A stretch of 64,000 nucleotides of DNA from Rosa chinensis (Eukaryota > Streptophyta > Magnoliopsida > Rosales > Rosaceae), in NCBI RefSeq assembly GCF_002994745.2, contig NC_037090.1, positions 7,437,501 to 7,501,500 of the forward strand. Direction: 5' to 3'. The notes beneath the pieces are model-generated. The model had not been told where the DNA came from, searched no databases, and was given only the letters and a program-made list of their open reading frames with translations. Both the position numbers and the translations under genes were made by a program. Positions 1-10,007 of the stretch are shown here, piece by piece. Within the stretch, counting starts at the first letter, position 1. The number at the start of each line of letters is the position of its first letter.

Positions 1-504
1 GTGGTTCTGCCACCGTCTTCTCTCCTTTGCTCGCTACCATGAAGCTGCGAACCTTTCCGGCACCCAGGGTGGAATCTCAAGGGATCTCCCCACTCCTTTA
101 TCTTTGAAAAAGATGGGGTCGTTCTAGCGTCCAAATCACCGTAATCTTGTCTCGGGGACGGATCCGGTCTCAGGGACGTTTCTCTAGCGGCAACGAAAGG
201 GTGGAGCTTGCTACAATTAGCAGAGGAGAGAAGGGTTTGTGGATTGAGGTGAGGTGAGGTGGTTTGAGGAAAAAATAGAAGAGAAAAGATGGGAGGAGGA
301 CATAGAGGAGAACTTTGGTTGCAGACATGTGGATATGAAGATAAATCTGTGGAACGCTAGGGTTGGGAAAAAACAAGCCGCAAAACTACCGGATTGCATC
401 TAGATCCCAGCAAGAGAGAAGGGGGAGAAGGGTTTCAAATCTACTTTCTCTCTCTAGTTTCCTGAAAGAAGGCAGAGCATGGGGTGAAAAGTTAAGGACC
501 AACA
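1..504. other. Unassigned left edge, outside the duplicated unit
   Basis: No gene can be supported here. The similarity shared with the second gene unit (from about 23418) begins only at about 505, so this stretch lies beyond one breakpoint of the segmental duplication. It is fairly GC-rich at the start and purine-rich in the middle (gaggtgaggtgaggtgg around 245). The small open frames on both strands have no recognisable domain. It could be the end of a transposon whose other end lies outside the window. Confidence 0.4.
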
Positions 505-566
505 TTAATAGTTATTAATGTAGCCACAAAAATTAGTACCCAATAATAAGGAAGCTAGCAAATCAA

Positions 567-786
567 ATGATGGCTCTCCATTGGTGGTCTTCTCTCTTAG
601 CTGTTAGGCCATGTTTGGTTGACCAGAAAGGAAAGGAATCACTTTCCTTTCCTTTGAACCAAATTCCTCCACTTTTTCCTTTCCTTTGGGAAATTGTTTC
701 CCTTCTTTGGCTGTCCCCAAACGCAGGAAAGAAAAGTATTTCCTTTCCCAATGCCCACTTTCTGGAAAACAAATATGGCCTTATAG
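567..786 (+). pseudogene. Signal-peptide-like micro-ORF, copy 1, split by a MITE
   Basis: The frame begins ATGATGGCTCTCCATTGGTGG and reads MMALHWWSSLLA before the MITE at 607-780 interrupts it; the frame behind the MITE closes at once. Intact relatives at 23484 and 33245 read about 27 residues with a hydrophobic core (LLAFVVVVQ). It may be a relic first exon of another gene, since CAG followed by GTTCG in the other copies could be a splice donor. No product is known to me. Confidence 0.45.
607..780. mobile_element. Tourist-like (PIF/Harbinger) MITE, 174 bp
   Basis: The insert starts GGCCATGTTTGGTTG and ends with the inverted form (ACAAATATGGCC). It is flanked by the 3-bp duplication TTA (604-606 and 781-783). 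The homologous site near 23520 lacks the insert, which confirms both borders. A TTA/TAA target duplication with a GGCC terminus is typical of Tourist-type MITEs. It has no coding capacity. Confidence 0.85.
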
Positions 787-1343
787 TTGTTCAGGTTCGA
801 GTTCTAATTTCTTTCTTTGTATGAGTGTCAGCAACACCAGTAACCACCTCATCAATAAATCGACGTGGGTGGAAAACCAAAGCTTATAAATGTGAATACG
901 GAGGAACACGTTTTAAGTTCACCATAGATGAGAAGATTTATTGGGTTTACAAATGAACGAGTAAGCATATGAAGATCAAGGAGAGAAATCAATTAAGAAA
1001 GACCAACAAAAAAACCATGGGTTTTAAAAATCCTCCCATTCCATTAATTCAAGGTTGGAAAAGTTCATCAAAGGGGTAACAGTAGTCTTCTACTTAAATC
1101 ACATGGCATTTTGTGGCGAATGGTGTGTGACTACACTTACCTTATCAGCTAAATCATCATATACTCCAATTTATTGACAACACACGCTACCAACCAAAAC
1201 ATATATCTTAGTCCACTACTCCACTTTATGGATTTCGATTATACAATGGCAGTTTGTGAAAGAAGAAGAAACACGTTTCCATTAATTTTAATTAATTATT
1301 AATATTGAATATTTTATATCATTGGTCCGTACAGTTTTAGAGC

Positions 1344-1351
1344 TATAAATA
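1344..1351 (+). promoter_or_regulatory. TATA box of two-domain inhibitor gene 1
   Basis: TATAAATA lies 82 bp upstream of the chosen ATG. The same octamer in the same context (gagctataaatagcc) precedes the other three intact family members, so it is the likely core promoter. Confidence 0.85.
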
Positions 1352-1425
1352 GCCTCAAATGGCCTTTTCATTTCTCACACACCGAGTTGAGAGTTGAGTG
1401 AGAGAATACGACGAGTTTCAGAAAT

Positions 1426-2614
1426 ATGTTGAGAGTAAGTTTCTTAATGTTGCTTGCCATGGCTTTGGCAGCAACTAGTGCTCATGCTCGCCTAGATCTA
1501 TTTGGCCAGCTACTCACCTCCAAGGACCAACCAAATCCCAATTATGGTAATTTCCTGTACTAAGTTATCTTAGTTCAAGTTCAAGATTTACTTGTTCATA
1601 TTATTGTTTGTCTATGTTTTCTCATGTTGTTATATTAGTTAAATTATATCAGAATAGACGCATGTTATTGGTGTAATGGATTAACTTATCTATATATATG
1701 TTTTTGTTCAATTATAAGAATGCCAGAAAATTCCATTTCTACTATGCGGCCGTGTCTGTGACGCTTGCATTTGCGATAGACGTGCTCCAGAGTTTGCAGA
1801 GTGCACTTGCGGACAGTGGAAACCTTATGCAGAACTCCAAAAATCTGGTAATTTAACTAGATTATGAGAACATGAAATAATTTTGTTGTTCTCCATCGAT
1901 ATTAATTGTTGTAGTTGACACATGATAACTGATAGAAATTTTTTATTTTAACTCATATGAAAAAAGACAAGTACTTTTAACTCTTTCAGAATTATCCAAA
2001 TATATGCAGCAAAAACATGCATCAAATCAACGAGGACTAACTACATGGAATAGAACTCTGACTCTTGATATATAAATGAACTGGCTAGTACCGGTATATA
2101 CATGTATATCATGGGTATTTCCTATGGAAACTATAAATAGCACTTGACAATTTACTCCAACAACTTTTTCGTCCAAAAAGAAAAGAAAGAAGTACCTCAA
2201 ATTAAGAATTGACGAAAAGAAGAACCAATGAACCAATACACTAGCCATTATCAATATCTCTTCGGGAACATCTAATAAAATAGGGGTAACTACGTACTAA
2301 GAAAATATGCAAGCTTTGCCATGCCTAAGAATTGATGACACGTATAAATTAAGAAATTATTCAACATTTATTATTAAGTATTTATATAAACATAACTTTT
2401 TCTTCTTCTTTTTTTTTTTGCAGACGAAGCACAAGTGCAGGTGATAGGATTAGAAAAATCTTCTATTAAAGCTAAGTCTTCAGGCGTCATTCCATATAAT
2501 GAATGCATCAAAGTCTGCAAAATTTGTGCTTGTACACTAATCTGGCCCCCTGAGGCAAATTGGTGCATTGATTGCCGCGAGACTGAAGCTGAAGGCAGAA
2601 CCCTCCCCAACTAG
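1426..2614 (+). CDS. Secreted Bowman-Birk-like cysteine-rich protein, two domains (gene 1)
   Basis: The model has three exons: 1426-1546, 1719-1847 and 2424-2614, giving 146 aa. Introns are GT-AG and both are in phase 1. Exon 1 encodes a signal peptide (hydrophobic MLRVSFLMLLAMALAATSA, likely cut after SAHA) and a linker. Exon 2 encodes a seven-cysteine module (C-x7-C-x3-C-x2-C-x-C-x9-C-x-C, loop CDRRAPEFAEC). Exon 3 encodes a six-cysteine module whose loop begins CTLIWPPE, followed by an acidic tail ending TLPN. The CxxCxCT...PP...CxC spacing resembles a Bowman-Birk serine-protease-inhibitor half domain, so a secreted protease inhibitor is the likely role. The loop is three residues longer than in classical members and lacks the usual P1' serine, so activity is uncertain. 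The upstream in-frame ATG used by genes at 34328 and 59470 is ACG here, so the second Met was chosen. Confidence 0.82.
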
Positions 2615-2850
2615 CTTAGCTGCTAGCTTCTTCCCCAAATGGTCGAGTTCGATGATAAATAAAAGGGCTATAATTTGTTGGATTTACTCCTACTGATGTT
2701 GCCCTAGACTTCCTTTGAGTTGCCTTAATGATGTGTTTTAAGGCTTCAGTTAGTTTCTATGTAGAATAAGCTTGTATTTGCTATGCCTAGATGTAAGCGG
2801 TCTTAATTATGTCGTGTACTTGTTTTAAGTTTCAATCAACTTGTTATGAA

Positions 2851-2856
2851 AATAAA
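2851..2856 (+). terminator. Polyadenylation signal AATAAA, gene 1
   Basis: AATAAA in tatgaaaataaagtttacgag lies 237 bp after the stop codon. A second AATAAA is closer, at 2658-2663. The whole 3'UTR is conserved among all family copies, so either site could be used. Confidence 0.55.
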
Positions 2857-2879
2857 GTTTACGAGCATTAGCGTTAATC

Positions 2880-4908
2880 CTAACCTTTTGACCAGCCATT
2901 GCAAAGCTCTTTCTACTCTCGTTTGGAAAAGAAAAAAAAATGTAGTGAATAAAAGAATACACAAAATACTCAAGAAGAAGCTAAAAATTCTAAATTATCT
3001 TGCAACATCTTAGAAAATGCCAGAAAATATAGTTTAACATGTGAAATTATACATATACTAAAGTCGCTAGAGCAACACTATTCATTGAAAATATGGTTTT
3101 ACCCCTGGCTAGTCAATTACAATCCTGCCTTTTTTTTCTTTTTTTTTATAACAATTCTGCCATATCTTTTCAAGTTTTTTTATTTTTTACTTTTTATTTT
3201 TATGAGAGAACAATTCTGTTTTATATTTGTAAATTTCTACAAATCATGGAAAAAATTTATTTTTTGTTGTATCTCATTTGTTGCTCATTTATTATTAACA
3301 ACAAAACAAATCATATTCTTTTCTGAAAGGAAACAAATCATATCTTAAGTAGTGCCGATGTTTTTTAGATTGTAAGTATTCATCGATTACATATAAAATT
3401 TGAAAAAAAAAAAAAAAAAAAAAAAAAAACACTCTGCAGCATTGCGGGGGTCAATTTGCTAGTATGCAATATTGGACCACGCATGCCCCTTGTGTATAAT
3501 TGAATGGTCAATCGATAAAATTGACCTGGATCAATTCGTTACTTTCAATCATTACACGTTAATTTGTCCTTTATTATTTCTATCACATGCACCAAATAAC
3601 GTAGATTAATTTGTCCATTTCATTACGTGCTTACCAAGTGATGTTAATTAGCCATGTTCTTAACAACAAGATGCCGTATTACATCTATCTAACGATAGTA
3701 TAAAGCCAAGTGTTCAGAATTCACCAAAATATGGATGGTTCAAAACACTACTTAGTCTAAAATTAAAAATTCATAATGAAATCATTTAAATAGTAGTTTT
3801 AATAAAATGAAAAAGAGCAGAAAAACATAAACACAAAAAAATTCAAAAAAGTGGGTGACAATTCAAGGATTTTCATTAATCAAACGTACATCGCATGAGT
3901 ATGAGATACTGAAAGTGAGAAAATATATGACTATTTTTCTATTTGAATTTGTATAGAGATGTTAGAGAATCTTCCATAGTAGGTCATTTTTTATTTTTGG
4001 CCTACCTCTCTCTCCTACCATAAGCCATTACACGGACTTCAAAAAACAAATTTGACCTGCTACCATTTTGAATCCTAAATTTGGCTTCCCATTTCATAGG
4101 CCAAATGGTTGGGCCATCTGTTTTTTATATTTTGTTTCTTTATGTATTATCTTTTATACATTTATGAAATAATAATAATTTTTATATAAATGTGTTATCT
4201 ATAGTGTTTCTGAATATAAAAATTACACCATTGTTAAGATCTTGTTGAGATATTCAATATGAGCCTTATATTTGATATGTTCAGTATTTTTTTGCTTAAA
4301 AATATTATGTAGATAAATATCCATTTTAAATATTTAAATCTAACGGTGTTGCTGCATTTACGTAATCTAATCTAATAGTTGTCATTAAATGCAATCCTAT
4401 TCACATTATAGCTGTTAGAGATGATGATATTTCATTTTTGACATATAGAATTTGACTTATGGTGGCAGTACGGCTTATTATTGATAGACCACATAGGCAT
4501 CTTGGAGAGAATATTCCTTTTTTAGTAGGTTAAATCTGTTTGGCCTTTGGCCTATGGTGGAAGATGCCCTAATCTATAGAACTTGGACCATCTTATCACT
4601 TTTGAGTACCACACGCTTATTATTATTATTTTTAATCTTGTAGCATATTCAAGAAATAAACAAGGACTTTGAAAAGATGGTGGTGACTGCTCTAGCTAGC
4701 TAATGATGCCGCTATCATGTTCCTCTCTCCCTCTGTGAGGTCCAAATACTTGCCGGAATGCCATCTATATATTTGACAATTGAAACATATTACAGATATA
4801 TATTTACTCAAGGGGCTAGATTTTGTTGAGAATCTCCCATAATATGAAAATATTTAGACCACCCACTAATTATCTTTTCTCTAATAATCTAAATCAATGG
4901 CTCCGAAC
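2880..4908. other. Intergenic flank of duplicated unit with MITE and poly(A) tract
   Basis: No gene is seen. The stretch is AT-rich and matches about 25850-27350. It contains a run of about 28 A at 3402-3430, absent from the other copy, and a MITE-like block at 3962-4570. The open frames at 3085-3348 are T-rich low-complexity artefacts. Confidence 0.6.
3962..4570. mobile_element. MITE-like inverted-repeat element, copy 1
   Basis: The left end reads gagaatcttccatagtagg and the right end contains the inverse (cctatggtggaagatgcc). A related copy lies at 26501-27106 at the same place in the duplicated unit, so insertion preceded the duplication. The target duplication is not clear and the superfamily is not assigned. 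It has no coding capacity. Confidence 0.55.
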
Positions 4909-5298
4909 ATGAAATAATTTTGTTGTTCTCCATCAATATTAATTGTTGTAGTTGACACATGATAATTGATAGAATATTTTTTTATTTTAACTCATATGAA
5001 AAAAGACAAGTACTTTAACTCAGCTCTTTTGAAATTATCCGCATAAATGCATGCATCAAAATCAATGAGGACCATCTATATGGAGTAGAACTCTGGCTCT
5101 TGATATATAATTAAACTGGCCAATACATATATGTGTATGTCATACGGAACATATATACAGTGCTCGACAATAAATTCAAACAACTTTCTCATTAAAAAAG
5201 AGAAAAAAATATTCAAATTTAGAGACGACGAAGAGAAGGACCAGTGAACCAAGATACTAGATATTATCGATGTCTATTCGGAAACATCTAATAAAGTT

Positions 5299-6341
5299 TT
5301 TTTTTTTTTTTAAATAGAAGCTTAAACAACCAAAAGGTTAGAGTCTATCATAACTTACATAAGCAAACTCAACAAGAAAATCTGAACTAAACTATCTAAG
5401 CTAGAGTAAATCATTAAACTCTCTGGGACGCTCGCTTTTATGCAAGCCTATCTAAGAATGTATAAACCTCGCTCTCTACGGAAAGGAAATCATTCAACTA
5501 GCCATTCCTTGCCAATCACGTAATTGTGGTACAAGCAAGAAACTAGAAACGTCATCCAAACTCACACAGGCTTGCGCCAATCTTATTTCATATAATAACC
5601 AACTCTGGTAGTAGTCTTGATCTGACAAAGATTGGTCCTGGACAATCTACACGACCCAATTGCCTAAGCAGAGTGGAGCCACCCTGATCACTAAGTGACA
5701 GATGAGGGTGGTAAAACACCCTCCGCGAAAACCCATTGATTAGGCCCAAGAGACCCATATCTGACCCCAGGCCCAGCAGCACAAGCCCTAACATGAGCAG
5801 GGCTAACAGAAGCGCAGGCCATCTTTTGCCATGCTGCCGCTACCTCCGCCCAGACCTTCAGCGGCCTTCCTCGCCACAACATCAGTGGCCTCTCAAGACC
5901 GATGCAATCCAAAGGTAGGACCACAAGCCAACTCACTCCTGTAGAGATCACAAACCGACGGTCTGCAATCGCAACCAGAAGCTCTGCAATCCAAGCACCT
6001 GCACCACCGCGGCTGAAGCAACACGACCGGATCTGTTGCTTCTCTTCACCTACGAAGCCGCTTCTGTAAGCCGATCACCTACACCAGCAGGACTCAGGAG
6101 CACCTCCCGTCACCGACTGAGATCTAAAAACCCCTCAGATCACCTTTAAACCTCTCGTCGTCAAATGCAGAACCACCGCAGTCACACCTCGGACCAAACA
6201 GTCTTCCTCCTAAACCAAGAGATTGCGCTGTCGAATCTCAGAGGAAGGGAACCCGACGACAAGCGTCACTGGGCACGGTGCAATCCCACCCAAACGAGGG
6301 GTGCCGCCGCTGTTGCACGCGAAACCTAGGTTCCGCTTATT
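5299..6341 (-). mobile_element. Non-LTR retroelement insertion (minus), 18-bp TSD
   Basis: The insert is bounded by an exact 18-bp duplication, GAAACATCTAATAAAGTT, at 5281-5298 and 6342-6359. It starts on the + strand with a poly(T) run, which is the poly(A) tail of a minus-strand insert, and is GC-rich towards its other end. Variable-length TSD plus a 3' poly(A) is the mark of LINE-mediated insertion. No reverse transcriptase is seen in the 1.04 kb, so it is a truncated LINE or a non-autonomous retroposon. Confidence 0.8.
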
Positions 6342-6576
6342 GAAACATCTAATAAAGTTGGGCTAACTAATACAGAAAAAATGATATAAGTTTAGGCGTT
6401 TAGCCATGCATAAGGACCAATGGATGACATGTATAAATTAAGAAACGGCATTTTTTTTTTTCGATAACAAAGAAAGGGCTTCTATTGAGAAACTATCCAA
6501 CATTTATTATTAAGTTTTAGTATACCATTTCTTTTTTGTGCAGATGAAGCACATGTGCAGGTGATAGAAAAAGAAA

Positions 6577-8558
6577 GGGTTTTTTACTTCAACAGTGTCT
6601 GAACTCTTCGAGGACTTTTGAAATGATACCTGAACTTTCAAAGTTATCAATGTGATACCTGGACTCATTTTTTCGTATCAACGTCGTACCTGCGGTCGAT
6701 TTCTGTCACAGAACCGTTAACTATGACCACGTGCCCAGCACGTGAAGCACAAAATAAGGGTAAAAATGACATTTCCCACTTCCTTTAGTTCTTCATGGGG
6801 TTTTTTAGTTCAACAGTGTCTGAACTCTTCGAGAACTTTTGAAATGATACCTGAACTTTCAAAATTATCAATGTGATACCTGGACTCATTTTTTCATATC
6901 AACGTCGTACCTGCGGTCGATTTCCGTCACAAAACCGTTAACTATGACCACGTGCCCAACTCGTGAGGCACTTAATGAGGTTAAAAGACTAATTTACCCT
7001 CAAAAGTATTGTTTTTTATTTTTTTTTGCTTTCTTTCTTTCTTTTTTTCTTTCTTGTTTTTCTTTTTCGACGTCTTCTTCCCTTTGATTTGTCCCCTCCG
7101 ATTGGAAGCCATGGCCGCAAATCAGATCTCACCTTCTCTCTCAACCGCCCAACCCTTTCCAAGCACCACTTGACTACAACCACATTGAACTCAGCTAGAT
7201 CCATATGGCTACCTTGCAAAAATTCAAGCTCCTCGCCACTCAATGCCCCGTCATCGCCTGAAGCCCTATGTACAGCCCATCTGCCAGCCCCGTCATCCAC
7301 CTCCGCCGCCATAAAACCCTCAGATTGTTCCTCACCTGCCCCGACTGCCACTGATTGCCTCGCCAGAGTACCTCTTCCTATGCTCCCACTAAGTATTGAT
7401 ATTACAGCCGCGAATAACCAAAGGCCCGTTCTTTTTTGGACAAATTGATTAGAAGCTGGAATCAGTGAAATGATCATTGCCCCATTGTTCGATAAATCAT
7501 ATACAGATAAATATAGTTATATACAGACACACAGTTGCGGAAAAATCAGTTTTGGGTTTTCTCCCATTATCACCATCCTTCGCCTTTTCGCCGTTGTTGA
7601 GAGAGAGAGAAAGAGAGTTGCAGAGAGAGAAAGAGAGAGACTCTCAGTCTCCTTCACTTTTGCAGATTTTGATTCAATTACAAAGACATGGACTATTTTT
7701 GAAATTCATGAACTTATGCTGTGATGTTAGTTGCGGTGAGGAAGCTGAGTGCCACGACGGCGTGGCCCGCCTCCGTCATATCTCTGACAAGCTGCACAAG
7801 AAGGTCTGGATTGCCGCCGACCATATTCTCTCTCTTTGTCTGAAATCTCAGGTAAATTCCAAGTCTCAAATCTGGAGGCCAAGAGTCTTGAAACCTTCTA
7901 CACCACTCCGCCCTGCAATAAATTCAGAGAAGCAAAGCCGTTGAGCAAGTTGTGCTTGGAGAACTCCGACGAGATAGAGTCCCCAGCGGTGTCCGTCCAT
8001 CAGAGAATTGGATTCAAGTTTTGCTTTGGGTTTTGCATTTTGCTAGGAAATGTCATCAACCCATCTAATTGCATTTTGCAGATGAAAAAGGAAATAGAAA
8101 TGGAGAAGAAGAACTGAAGGTACAACGGAACACGTGAAGAACTAAAGGAAGTGGGAAAGGTCATTTTTACCCTTATTTTGTGTCTCACGTGCTGGGCACG
8201 TGGTCATAGTTAACGGTTCTGTGACGGAAATCGACCGCAGGTACGACGTTGATACAAAAAAATGAGTTCATGTATCACATTGATAACTTTGAAAGTTCAG
8301 GTATCATTTCAAAAGTCCTCGAAGAGTTCAGACACTGTTGAAGTATATACTTTTGAGGGTAAATTAGTCTTTTAACCTCATTAAGTGCCTCACGTGCTAG
8401 GCACGTGGTCATAGTTAACTGTTCTGTGACGGAAATCCACCGAAGGTACGACGTTGATATGAAAAAATGAGTTCAGGTATCACATTGATAACTTTGAAAG
8501 TTCAGGTATCATTTCAAAAGTCCTCGAAGAGTTCAGACACTGTTGAAGTAAAAAACCC
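6577..8558. mobile_element. Mutator-like element with doubled terminal repeats, captured gene
   Basis: The 1982-bp insert starts GGGTTTTTTACTTCAACAG and ends with its inverse (GTTGAAGTAAAAAACCC). It is flanked by the 9-bp duplication AAAAAGAAA (6568-6576 and 8559-8567). Comparison with the uninterrupted exons at 35290 and 60420 confirms that removal restores the site. Each end carries two tandem copies of a roughly 200-bp terminal repeat (6577 and about 6795 on the left; about 8170 and 8345 on the right). The centre holds gene-like sequence (see 7205-7399) and no transposase, so it is non-autonomous, of Pack-MULE type. A related copy with the interior inverted is at 15138-17087. Confidence 0.88.
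7205..7399 (+). pseudogene. Captured fragment of plant MATLQKFKLL-type gene
   Basis: The frame reads MATLQKFKLLATQCPVIA, a stop, then SPMYSPSASPVIHLRRHKTL and a second stop. From memory this resembles the N-terminus of a small conserved plant protein of unknown function with an SPT-SP-SPVIHLRRRKTL-like segment. The copy in the related element (minus strand from 16704) reads SPTRSLSASPVIHL, nearer to that pattern. Downstream sequence (7744-8120) is also shared between the two elements but not recognised. In-frame stops make it non-functional. Confidence 0.55.
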
Positions 8559-9245
8559 AAAAAGAAAAATCAGATATTGAAGTTGAGTCTTCAGGCACCA
8601 TTCCTTATACTGAGTGCATAAAAACTTGCGATAAATGTTTTTGTACACGAATGTGGCCCCCTGAGAGCGATGTGTGCATTTGCGGAGACAACAACGAGTG
8701 CAAGAAGCCAGTTGCTTTAGTCCAAGAAGCGAAAATGAGTAGCAGCAAGCCAGCAACGTGAAATCAGAGATAATGCCATATTCAGAATGCCATAAAACCT
8801 GCAAGCATGTATGCGCTTGTACACTAATTTGGCCACCTGAACTATCAACGTGCATTTGTGGTGACTTCATCAAATCATCAACCACTAAAGTCGCCGGTAA
8901 TTAACCAATTTGAATCAATAATCATTAGATACTTTCTTTATCAACAATGCTAAATTTCTCTGTGTTACTAACATGCTCATACATGCAGAAGAATTGCATG
9001 AAGCTTAGCTGCTATCTTCTCCAAATGGTCGAGTTTGATGACAAATAAAAGGGCTATAATTTGTTGGATTTACTCTTACTAAAGATGCCCCAGGCTTCCC
9101 TTGAGCTGCCTTAATGATGTGTTTCAAGGCTTTAGTTAGTTTCTATGTAGAATAAGCTCACATTTGCTTATGCCTATATGTAAGCGGTCTTAATATGTTG
9201 TATGCTTATTGTCAGTTTCAATAAGCTTGTAATGAAAATAAAGTT

Positions 9246-10007
9246 TACGAGTAATATTAGCGTAATCCTAACCTTTTGTTAAGCCATTGTAAAACACTTT
9301 CTGCTCTCATTAGAAAAAGAAAAGAAAAAATGTCATTAATAAAAGAATTAATATACAAAAAACTCAAGAAGATGCCAAGCTTAGAAGAAAAAGCTCAAGC
9401 TTATCAATTATCTTGCAACTGACTTAGAAGATGCCAGAAAATCTAGTCTAACATGTGCAAATATGTAATATTGGTCCCCTCATACACCTTATCTATAATT
9501 AAACGGCCAATCGATAAAGTTAACCTGAACCAATTTGTTACTATCTATCATCACATGTTTATTTGACCTCTATTATTTCTATCATATCCACCTTAAAAAG
9601 AAGAAAATCCTTGTCCATATTCTATTATTTGTCATCAGGAAATTAGAGCCCCAGCCGACAATTTCCGACCTAGCGGCATGCATGTCATATATCAACTTGG
9701 TCACCTGGATATGATAATATACACAATAAGAACTGATTTAGAAAGGAACTGGCACCTGGGTTTGTATATCGGAGTTTAGATTGTCACGGTTATTATTTCA
9801 TATGGGACGTCCTAGGTACACTGCTCGGCGATAAGCAGAAATCTCCGAGAGATCTGCATAGACTTTTAAGTGATCGATTTGTGTAGCTAACTGTTGGTGT
9901 GGGGTGGCTTTTGGAGGTTCTGTATCTGTTGTATTTCAAGAGATTTCTTATACCGGAATTAATGCAACAGGTAATTAACAATCGTTTATTAAGTGATCGA
10001 TTTGTTA
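9246..10007. other. 3' flank of broken copy 2; nothing coding seen
   Basis: The first 400 bp match the 3' flank of the gene at 34328 (39780-40250), including gccagaaaatctagtctaac. The later part contains a short direct repeat, aagtgatcgatttg (about 9869 and 9991). No domain or splice-consistent exon was recognised. Confidence 0.5.

Larger units (their letters stand above)
505..5040 (+). repeat. Segmental duplication, copy 1 (partner 23418-28130)
   Basis: This block holds the upstream flank, the first two-domain inhibitor gene, its 3' flank and the start of the broken second copy. The same order recurs at 23418-28130: the micro-ORF near 567 and 23484, the gene at 1426 and 24409, a MITE at 3962 and 26501, and the junction ggctccgaacatgaaataa at about 4898 and 28035. 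Sequence agreement by eye is high through exons, introns and flanks, with small indels and private insertions (a MITE in copy 1, a LINE tail in copy 2). The shared internal deletion junction shows that the block was copied after the downstream gene copy had already lost exons 1 and 2. Confidence 0.8.
4909..9245 (+). pseudogene. Broken Bowman-Birk-like gene (copy 2), exons 1-2 lost
   Basis: Intron-2 sequence starts abruptly at 4909; exons 1 and 2 and the promoter are missing. Exon 3 begins at 6544 (DEAHVQVIEKE) and is interrupted by a Mutator-like element at 6577-8558. It resumes at 8559 with the CxxCxCTRMWPPES module. An 8-bp duplication near 8750 (agccagca) shifts the frame relative to the genes at 35270 and 60400. 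The second module (CTLIWPPE) and its phase-1 donor follow at about 8899. A short exon-4 start (EELHEA, stop) at 8989 is fused directly to 3'UTR sequence, so exon 4 and later exons were deleted. A second insert sits in intron 2 (5299-6341). The poly(A) signal is at about 9237. The gene cannot make a family protein. Confidence 0.85.

Noticed and set aside
7016..7477. 153-codon minus-strand frame and 140-codon plus-strand frame
   Set aside because: Lys/Arg-rich or Phe-rich ends come from the poly-pyrimidine stretch in the Mutator-like element. The supported reading there is the degenerate MATLQKF frame at 7205.
8514..8885. Minus-strand 123-codon frame (also at 35309-35582 and 60370-60705)
   Set aside because: It is a shadow frame opposite exon 3 of the inhibitor genes, open because the exon itself is conserved.
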